Assembly (NCBI GenBank): GCA_030844895.1
Contig: JAUTDX010007406.1
Location: forward strand, 55,238 to 119,237
DNA from: Ambrosia x helenae
Taxonomy: Eukaryota; Streptophyta; Magnoliopsida; Asterales; Asteraceae
Direction: 5' to 3'
Length of the DNA: 64,000 nt
A model generated the notes under the pieces. It was not told where the DNA came from, made no database searches, and saw nothing but the letters and a program-made list of their open reading frames with translations. The translations under genes were made by a program, and so were the position numbers. Shown here one piece after another: positions 55,401-64,000 of the stretch; position 1 is the first letter of the stretch; the number at the start of each line of letters is the position of its first letter.

Positions 55401-56224
55401 GCTATAAAATTATTTCCAAGAGTAAGAATTTCCAGCCTTTATAAACTGTTGTTCAGTATTCTTTGACCTACAGCACCTGAATGTCCAACGAGACACCCAT
55501 TTTAGTTTGTTAATACTATAATTAGGCTTCTCCTATAAGGATAGGAGATTCGGGGTCCTGTGACTAACCCAATAAGGGTGTACATTAGGCTATAAAATTA
55601 TTTCCAAGAGTAAGAATTTCCAGCCTTTATAAACTGTTGTTCAGTATTCTTTGACCTACAGCACCTGAATGTCCAACGAGACACCCATTTTAGTTTGTTA
55701 ATACTATAATTAGGCTTCTCCTATAAGGATAGGAGATTCGGGGTCCTGTGACTAACCCAATAAGGGTGTACATTAGGCTATAAAATTATTTCCAAGAGTA
55801 AGAATTTCCAGCCTTTATAAACTGTTGTTCAGTATTCTTTGACCTACAGCACCTGAATGTCCAACGAGACACCCATTTTAGTTTGTTAATACTATAATTA
55901 GGCTTCTCCTATAAGGATAGGAGATTCGGGGTCCTGTGACTAACCCAATAAGGGTGTACATTAGGCTATAAAATTATTTCCAAGAGTAAGAATTTCCAGC
56001 CTTTATAAACTGTTGTTCAGTATTCTTTGACCTACAGCACCTGAATGTCCAACGAGACACCCATTTTAGTTTGTTAATACTATAATTAGGCTTCTCCTAT
56101 AAGGATAGGAGATTCGGGGTCCTGTGACTAACCCAATAAGGGTGTACATTAGGCTATAAAATTATTTCCAAGAGTAAGAATTTCCAGCCTTTATAAACTG
56201 TTGTTCAGTATTCTTTGACCTACA

Positions 56225-56225
56225 C
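56225..56225 (-). other. Base-166 variant unit, inverted arm
   Basis: Same change as at 52465, exactly 20 units (3760 bp) further on. The surrounding units are consensus. Confidence 0.9.
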
Positions 56226-58856
56226 CACCTGAATGTCCAACGAGACACCCATTTTAGTTTGTTAATACTATAATTAGGCTTCTCCTATAAGGATAGGAGA
56301 TTCGGGGTCCTGTGACTAACCCAATAAGGGTGTACATTAGGCTATAAAATTATTTCCAAGAGTAAGAATTTCCAGCCTTTATAAACTGTTGTTCAGTATT
56401 CTTTGACCTACAGCACCTGAATGTCCAACGAGACACCCATTTTAGTTTGTTAATACTATAATTAGGCTTCTCCTATAAGGATAGGAGATTCGGGGTCCTG
56501 TGACTAACCCAATAAGGGTGTACATTAGGCTATAAAATTATTTCCAAGAGTAAGAATTTCCAGCCTTTATAAACTGTTGTTCAGTATTCTTTGACCTACA
56601 GCACCTGAATGTCCAACGAGACACCCATTTTAGTTTGTTAATACTATAATTAGGCTTCTCCTATAAGGATAGGAGATTCGGGGTCCTGTGACTAACCCAA
56701 TAAGGGTGTACATTAGGCTATAAAATTATTTCCAAGAGTAAGAATTTCCAGCCTTTATAAACTGTTGTTCAGTATTCTTTGACCTACAGCACCTGAATGT
56801 CCAACGAGACACCCATTTTAGTTTGTTAATACTATAATTAGGCTTCTCCTATAAGGATAGGAGATTCGGGGTCCTGTGACTAACCCAATAAGGGTGTACA
56901 TTAGGCTATAAAATTATTTCCAAGAGTAAGAATTTCCAGCCTTTATAAACTGTTGTTCAGTATTCTTTGACCTACAGCACCTGAATGTCCAACGAGACAC
57001 CCATTTTAGTTTGTTAATACTATAATTAGGCTTCTCCTATAAGGATAGGAGATTCGGGGTCCTGTGACTAACCCAATAAGGGTGTACATTAGGCTATAAA
57101 ATTATTTCCAAGAGTAAGAATTTCCAGCCTTTATAAACTGTTGTTCAGTATTCTTTGACCTACAGCACCTGAATGTCCAACGAGACACCCATTTTAGTTT
57201 GTTAATACTATAATTAGGCTTCTCCTATAAGGATAGGAGATTCGGGGTCCTGTGACTAACCCAATAAGGGTGTACATTAGGCTATAAAATTATTTCCAAG
57301 AGTAAGAATTTCCAGCCTTTATAAACTGTTGTTCAGTATTCTTTGACCTACAGCACCTGAATGTCCAACGAGACACCCATTTTAGTTTGTTAATACTATA
57401 ATTAGGCTTCTCCTATAAGGATAGGAGATTCGGGGTCCTGTGACTAACCCAATAAGGGTGTACATTAGGCTATAAAATTATTTCCAAGAGTAAGAATTTC
57501 CAGCCTTTATAAACTGTTGTTCAGTATTCTTTGACCTACAGCACCTGAATGTCCAACGAGACACCCATTTTAGTTTGTTAATACTATAATTAGGCTTCTC
57601 CTATAAGGATAGGAGATTCGGGGTCCTGTGACTAACCCAATAAGGGTGTACATTAGGCTATAAAATTATTTCCAAGAGTAAGAATTTCCAGCCTTTATAA
57701 ACTGTTGTTCAGTATTCTTTGACCTACAGCACCTGAATGTCCAACGAGACACCCATTTTAGTTTGTTAATACTATAATTAGGCTTCTCCTATAAGGATAG
57801 GAGATTCGGGGTCCTGTGACTAACCCAATAAGGGTGTACATTAGGCTATAAAATTATTTCCAAGAGTAAGAATTTCCAGCCTTTATAAACTGTTGTTCAG
57901 TATTCTTTGACCTACAGCACCTGAATGTCCAACGAGACACCCATTTTAGTTTGTTAATACTATAATTAGGCTTCTCCTATAAGGATAGGAGATTCGGGGT
58001 CCTGTGACTAACCCAATAAGGGTGTACATTAGGCTATAAAATTATTTCCAAGAGTAAGAATTTCCAGCCTTTATAAACTGTTGTTCAGTATTCTTTGACC
58101 TACAGCACCTGAATGTCCAACGAGACACCCATTTTAGTTTGTTAATACTATAATTAGGCTTCTCCTATAAGGATAGGAGATTCGGGGTCCTGTGACTAAC
58201 CCAATAAGGGTGTACATTAGGCTATAAAATTATTTCCAAGAGTAAGAATTTCCAGCCTTTATAAACTGTTGTTCAGTATTCTTTGACCTACAGCACCTGA
58301 ATGTCCAACGAGACACCCATTTTAGTTTGTTAATACTATAATTAGGCTTCTCCTATAAGGATAGGAGATTCGGGGTCCTGTGACTAACCCAATAAGGGTG
58401 TACATTAGGCTATAAAATTATTTCCAAGAGTAAGAATTTCCAGCCTTTATAAACTGTTGTTCAGTATTCTTTGACCTACAGCACCTGAATGTCCAACGAG
58501 ACACCCATTTTAGTTTGTTAATACTATAATTAGGCTTCTCCTATAAGGATAGGAGATTCGGGGTCCTGTGACTAACCCAATAAGGGTGTACATTAGGCTA
58601 TAAAATTATTTCCAAGAGTAAGAATTTCCAGCCTTTATAAACTGTTGTTCAGTATTCTTTGACCTACAGCACCTGAATGTCCAACGAGACACCCATTTTA
58701 GTTTGTTAATACTATAATTAGGCTTCTCCTATAAGGATAGGAGATTCGGGGTCCTGTGACTAACCCAATAAGGGTGTACATTAGGCTATAAAATTATTTC
58801 CAAGAGTAAGAATTTCCAGCCTTTATAAACTGTTGTTCAGTATTCTTTGACCTACA

Positions 58857-59421
58857 CCACCTGAATGTCCAACGAGACACCCATTTTAGTTTGTTAATAC
58901 TATAATTAGGCTTCTCCTATAAGGATAGGAGATTCGGGGTCCTGTGACTAACCCAATAAGGGTGTACATTAGGCTATAAAATTATTTCCAAGAGTAAGAA
59001 TTTCCAGCCTTTATAAACTGTTGTTCAGTATTCTTTGACCTACAGCACCTGAATGTCCAACGAGACACCCATTTTAGTTTGTTAATACTATAATTAGGCT
59101 TCTCCTATAAGGATAGGAGATTCGGGGTCCTGTGACTAACCCAATAAGGGTGTACATTAGGCTATAAAATTATTTCCAAGAGTAAGAATTTCCAGCCTTT
59201 ATAAACTGTTGTTCAGTATTCTTTGACCTACACCACCTGAATGTCCAACGAGACACCCATTTTAGTTTGTTAATACTATAATTAGGCTTCTCCTATAAGG
59301 ATAGGAGATTCGGGGTCCTGTGACTAACCCAATAAGGGTGTACATTAGGCTATAAAATTATTTCCAAGAGTAAGAATTTCCAGCCTTTATAAACTGTTGT
59401 TCAGTATTCTTTGACCTACAC
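58857..59421 (-). other. Cluster of base-166 variant units
   Basis: Variants at 58857, 59233 and 59421: three of four consecutive units, two of them adjacent. This is the densest group in the window and lies just inside the zone where array uniformity begins to fall. Clustering is what local unequal crossing-over would give. Confidence 0.88.
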
Positions 59422-60299
59422 CACCTGAATGTCCAACGAGACACCCATTTTAGTTTGTTAATACTATAATTAGGCTTCTCCTATAAGGATAGGAGATTCG
59501 GGGTCCTGTGACTAACCCAATAAGGGTGTACATTAGGCTATAAAATTATTTCCAAGAGTAAGAATTTCCAGCCTTTATAAACTGTTGTTCAGTATTCTTT
59601 GACCTACAGCACCTGAATGTCCAACGAGACACCCATTTTAGTTTGTTAATACTATAATTAGGCTTCTCCTATAAGGATAGGAGATTCGGGGTCCTGTGAC
59701 TAACCCAATAAGGGTGTACATTAGGCTATAAAATTATTTCCAAGAGTAAGAATTTCCAGCCTTTATAAACTGTTGTTCAGTATTCTTTGACCTACAGCAC
59801 CTGAATGTCCAACGAGACACCCATTTTAGTTTGTTAATACTATAATTAGGCTTCTCCTATAAGGATAGGAGATTCGGGGTCCTGTGACTAACCCAATAAG
59901 GGTGTACATTAGGCTATAAAATTATTTCCAAGAGTAAGAATTTCCAGCCTTTATAAACTGTTGTTCAGTATTCTTTGACCTACAGCACCTGAATGTCCAA
60001 CGAGACACCCATTTTAGTTTGTTAATACTATAATTAGGCTTCTCCTATAAGGATAGGAGATTCGGGGTCCTGTGACTAACCCAATAAGGGTGTACATTAG
60101 GCTATAAAATTATTTCCAAGAGTAAGAATTTCCAGCCTTTATAAACTGTTGTTCAGTATTCTTTGACCTACAGCACCTGAATGTCCAACGAGACACCCAT
60201 TTTAGTTTGTTAATACTATAATTAGGCTTCTCCTATAAGGATAGGAGATTCGGGGTCCTGTGACTAACCCAATAAGGGTGTACATTAGGCTATAAAATT

Positions 60300-63200
60300 A
60301 TTCCAAGAGTAAGAATTTCCAGCCTTTATAAACTGTTGTTCAGTATTCTTTGACCTACACCACCTGAATGTCCAACGAGACACCCATTTTAGTTTGTTAA
60401 TACTATAATTAGGCTTCTCCTATAAGGATAGGAGATTCGGGGTCCTGTGACTAACCCAATAAGGGTGTACATTAGGCTATAAAATTATTTCCAAGAGTAA
60501 GAATTTCCAGCCTTTATAAACTGTTGTTCAGTATTCTTTGACCTACAGCACCTGAATGTCCAACGAGACACCCATTTTAGTTTGTTAATACTATAATTAG
60601 GCTTCTCCTATAAGGATAGGAGATTCGGGGTCCTGTGACTAACCCAATAAGGGTGTACATTAGGCTATAAAATTATTTCAAGAGTAAGAATTTCCAGCCT
60701 TTATAAACTGTTGTTCAGTATTCTTTGACCTACAGCACCTGAATGTCCAACGAGACACCCATTTTAGTTTGTTAATACTATAATTAGGCTTCTCCTATAA
60801 GGATAGGAGATTCGGGGTCCTGTGACTAACCCAATAAGGGTGTACATTAGGCTATAAAATTATTTCCAAGAGTAAGAATTTCCAGCCTTTATAAACTGTT
60901 GTTCAGTATTCTTTGACCTACAGCACCTGAATGTCCAACGAGACACCCATTTTAGTTTGTTAATACTATAATTAGGCTTCTCCTATAAGGATAGGAGATT
61001 CGGGGTCCTGTGACTAACCCAATAAGGGTGTACATTAGGCTATAAAATTATTTCCAAGAGTAAGAATTTCCAGCCTTTATAAACTGTTGTTCAGTATTCT
61101 TTGACCTACAGCACCTGAATGTCCAACGAGACACCCATTTTAGTTTGTTAATACTATAATTAGGCTTCTCCTATAAGGATAGGAGATTCGGGGTCCTGTG
61201 ACTAACCCAATAAGGGTGTACATTAGGCTATAAAATTATTTCCAAGAGTAAGAATTTCCAGCCTTTATAAACTGTTGTTCAGTATTCTTTGACCTACACC
61301 ACCTGAATGTCCAACGAGACACCCATTTTAGTTTGTTAATACTATAATTAGGCTTCTCCTATAAGGATAGGAGATTGGGGTCCTGTGACTAACCCAATAA
61401 GGGTGTACATTAGGCTATAAAATTATTTCCAAGAGTAAGAATTTCCAGCCTTTATAAACTGTTGTTCAGTATTCTTTGACCTACAGCACCTGAATGTCCA
61501 ACGAGACACCCATTTTAGTTTGTTAATACTATAATTAGGCTTCTCCTATAAGGATAGGAGATTCGGGGTCCTGTGACTAACCCAATAAGGGTGTACATTA
61601 GGCTATAAAATTATTTCCAAGAGTAAGAATTTCCAGCCTTTATAAACTGTTGTTCAGTATTCTTTGACCTACAGCACCTGAATGTCCAACGAGACACCCA
61701 TTTTAGTTTGTTAATACTATAATTAGGCTTCTCCTATAAGGATAGGAGATTCGGGGTCCTGTGACTAACCCAATAAGGGTGTACATTAGGCTATAAAATT
61801 ATTTCCAAGAGTAAGAATTTCAGCCTTTATAAACTGTTGTTCAGTATTCTTTGACCTACAGCACCTGAATGTCCAACGAGACACCCATTTTAGTTTGTTA
61901 ATACTATAATTAGGCTTCTCCTATAAGGATAGGAGATTCGGGGTCCTGTGACTAACCAATAAGGGTGTACATTAGGCTATAAAATTATTTCCAAGAGTAA
62001 GAATTTCCAGCCTTTATAAACTGTTGTTCAGTATTCTTTGACCTACAGCACCTGAATGTCCAACGAGACACCCATTTTAGTTTGTTAATACTATAATTAG
62101 GCTTCTCCTATAAGGATAGGAGATTCGGGGTCCTGTGACTAACCAATAAGGGTGTACATTAGGCTATAAAATTATTTCCAAGAGTAAGAATTTCCAGCCT
62201 TTATAAACTGTTGTTCAGTATTCTTTGACCTACAGCACCTGAATGTCCAACGAGACACCCATTTTAGTTTGTTAATACTATAATTAGGCTTCTCCTATAA
62301 GGATAGGAGATTCGGGGGTCCTGTGACTAACCCAATAAGGGTGTACATTAGGCTATAAAATTATTTCCAAGAGTAAGAATTTCCAGCCTTTATAAACTGT
62401 TGTTCAGTATTCTTTGACCTACAGCACCTGAATGTCCAACGAGACACCCATTTTAGTTTGTTAATACTATAATTAGGCTTCTCCTATAAGGATAGGAGAT
62501 TCGGGGTCTGTGACTAACCCAATAAGGGTGTACATTAGGCTATAAAATTATTTCCAAGAGTAAGAATTTCCAGCCTTTATAAACTGTTGTTCAGTATTCT
62601 TTGACCTACAGCACCTGAATGTCCAACGAGACACCCATTTTAGTTTGTTAATACTATAATTAGGCTTCTCCTATAAGGATAGGAGATTCGGGGTCCTGTG
62701 ACTAAACCAATAAGGGTGTACATTAGGCTATAAAATTATTTCCAAGAGTAAGAATTTCCAGCCTTTATAAACTGTTGTTCAGTATTCTTTGACCTACAGC
62801 ACCTGAATGTCCAACGAGACACCCATTTTAGTTTGTTAATACTATAATTAGGCTTCTCCTATAAGGATAGGAGATTCGGGGTCCTGTGACTAACCCAATA
62901 AGGGTGTACATTAGGCTATAAAATTATTTCCAAGAGTAAGAATTTCCAGCCTTTATAAACTGTTGTTCAGTATTCTTTGACCTACAGCACCTGAATGTCC
63001 AACGAGACACCCATTTTAGTTTGTTAATACTATAATTAGGCTTCTCCTATAAGGATAGGAGATTCGGGGTCCTGTGACTAACCCAATAAGGGTGTACATT
63101 AGGCTATAAAATTTATTTCCAAGAGTAAGAATTTCCAGCCTTTATAAACTGTTGTTCAGTATTCTTTGACCTACAGCACCTGAATGTCCAACGAGACACC

Positions 63201-63700
63201 CATTTTAGTTTGTTAATACTATAATTAGGCTTCTCCTATAAGGATAGGAGATTCGGGGTCCTGTGACTAACCCAATAAGGGTGTACATTAGGCTATAAAA
63301 TTATTTCCAAGAGTAAGAATTTCCAGCCTTTATAAACTGTTGTTCAGTATTCTTTGACCTACAGCACCTGAATGTCCAACGAGACACCCATTTTAGTTTG
63401 TTAATACTATAATTAGGCTTCTCCTATAAGGATAGGAGATTCGGGGTCCTGTGACTAACCCAATAAGGGTGTACATTAGGCTATAAAAATTATTTCCAAG
63501 AGTAAGAATTTCCAGCCTTTATAAACTGTTGTTCAGTATTCTTTGACCTACAGCACCTGAATGTCCAACGAGACACCCATTTTAGTTTGTTAATACTATA
63601 ATTAGGCTTCTCCTATAAGGATAGGAGATTCGGGGTCCTGTGACTAACCCAATAAGGGTGTACATTAGGCTATAAAATTATTTCAAGAGTAAGAATTTCC
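60300..63700 (-). repeat. Array segment with scattered single-base indels
   Basis: After about 35 kb in exact register, small changes appear: one T lost at 60300/60301; one C lost at 60679, 61377, 61821, 61957, 62144, 62508 and 63685; an extra G at 62314-62318; an extra T near 63114; an extra A near 63489; and C to A at 62706. Nearly all are one-base length changes in or beside short homopolymers. The net shift of -3 between 61299 and 63740 agrees with these events. The pattern fits residual long-read consensus error at least as well as natural edge divergence. Confidence 0.85.
60360..61299 (-). other. Further base-166 variant units near the right end
   Basis: Variants at 60360 and 61299, five units apart minus one base (a C is missing near 60679). 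With 58857-59421 and 63740 this makes six of the 12 variant units lie in the last 5.2 kb. Confidence 0.85.
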
Positions 63701-64000
63701 AGCCTTTATAAATGGTTGTTCAGTATTCTTTGACCTACCCCACCTGAATGTCCAACGAGACACCCTTTTTAGTTTGTTAATACTATATTAGGCTTCTCCT
63801 ATAAGGATAGGAGATTCGGGGGTCCTGTGACTAACCCAGTAAGGGTGTAATTAGGCTATAAAATTATTTCCAAGAGTAAGAATTTCCAGCCTTTATAAAC
63901 TGTTGTTCAGTATTCTTTGACCTACAGCACCTGAATGTCCAACGAGGAACACCATTTTAGTTTGTTAATACTATAATTAGGCTTCTCCTATAGGATAGGA
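63700..64000 (-). repeat. Degenerate monomers at the right window edge
   Basis: The last one and a half units carry about a dozen differences. Substitutions at 63713-63714, 63739-63740, 63766 and 63839. Missing bases near 63787, 63850 and 63991. An extra G at 63818-63822. A local rearrangement at 63946-63953, where the consensus gagacaccc is altered. The density is far above any other place in the window. It is either the decaying border of the satellite block or the low-coverage tip of an assembled contig. The monomer is still recognisable to the last base. Confidence 0.85.

Larger units (their letters stand above)
25391..64000 (-). repeat. 188-bp satellite tandem array, inverted arm
   Basis: The same 188-bp monomer as in 1-25365, in reverse complement and in the opposite orientation throughout, about 205 units long. 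Phase checks at the base-166 site: 25581 to 52465 is exactly 143 units, then 20 units to 56225, 14 to 58857, 2 to 59233 and 1 to 59421. The array is thus in perfect register from about 25493 to 60300. The first unit after the junction lacks one A near 25492. I saw no inserted element or gene. Divergence appears only past 60300 and is described separately. The array reaches the last base of the window, so its true end is not seen here. Confidence 0.98.

Noticed and set aside
1..64000. Open reading frames and protein-coding genes
   Set aside because: Every region is copies of one 188-bp unit rich in stop codons. Since 188 leaves remainder 2 on division by 3, a frame crossing units samples all three frames and stops quickly. 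Short ORFs recur identically in every unit and have no coding signature.
1..64000. CRISPR array
   Set aside because: The repeats are long, directly adjacent and contain no variable spacers. The whole 188 bp is constant.

Overview
The whole window is one non-coding satellite DNA. It is a head-to-tail tandem array of a 188-bp monomer (about 37% G+C), roughly 340 copies in all, and it contains no recognisable gene. The monomer length is close to one nucleosome repeat, copies are nearly identical over tens of kilobases, and CpG is scarce (2 CpG per unit against about 6.5 expected from its C and G counts). This points to a eukaryotic genome, probably a centromeric, pericentromeric or other heterochromatic block. 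I do not recognise the monomer as a named satellite family and cannot name the species.

Layout: (1) 1-25365, about 135 units in the orientation I call forward (arbitrary start: unit base 1 = position 3). (2) 25361-25390, a 30-base T- and GTT-rich stretch at an inversion point. Its first 5 bases are still array sequence, and the other 25 are not from the monomer. (3) 25391-64000, about 205 units of the same monomer in reverse orientation. Positions 1-25360 and 25391-50750 therefore form a huge near-perfect palindrome with a 30-nt loop. The array runs off both ends of the window.

Variation is very low. The phase stays exactly 188 bp from about 2720 to the junction and from about 25493 to about 60300. 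The main recurrent difference is at unit base 166, which is C in most copies, G in 12 copies, and deleted in two. From about 60300 to the right end single-base indels appear and then become dense, with substitutions, in the last 320 bp. This looks like either the edge of the array or an unpolished end of a long-read assembly.

The chief question is whether the inversion is real. The loop has the order T-rich, pyrimidine, then GTT repeats, which resembles a damaged PacBio SMRTbell hairpin adapter, and the two arms meet almost in register. Both facts favour a fold-back artefact. Against it, none of the four base-166 variants in the left arm has a mirror partner in the right arm. Within the monomer I note a half match to the CENP-B box, a perfect 8-bp stem hairpin, a repeated octamer about one third of a unit apart, and TATA-like elements on both strands. 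All functional readings of these are inference. I found no coding, RNA-gene or mobile-element system.
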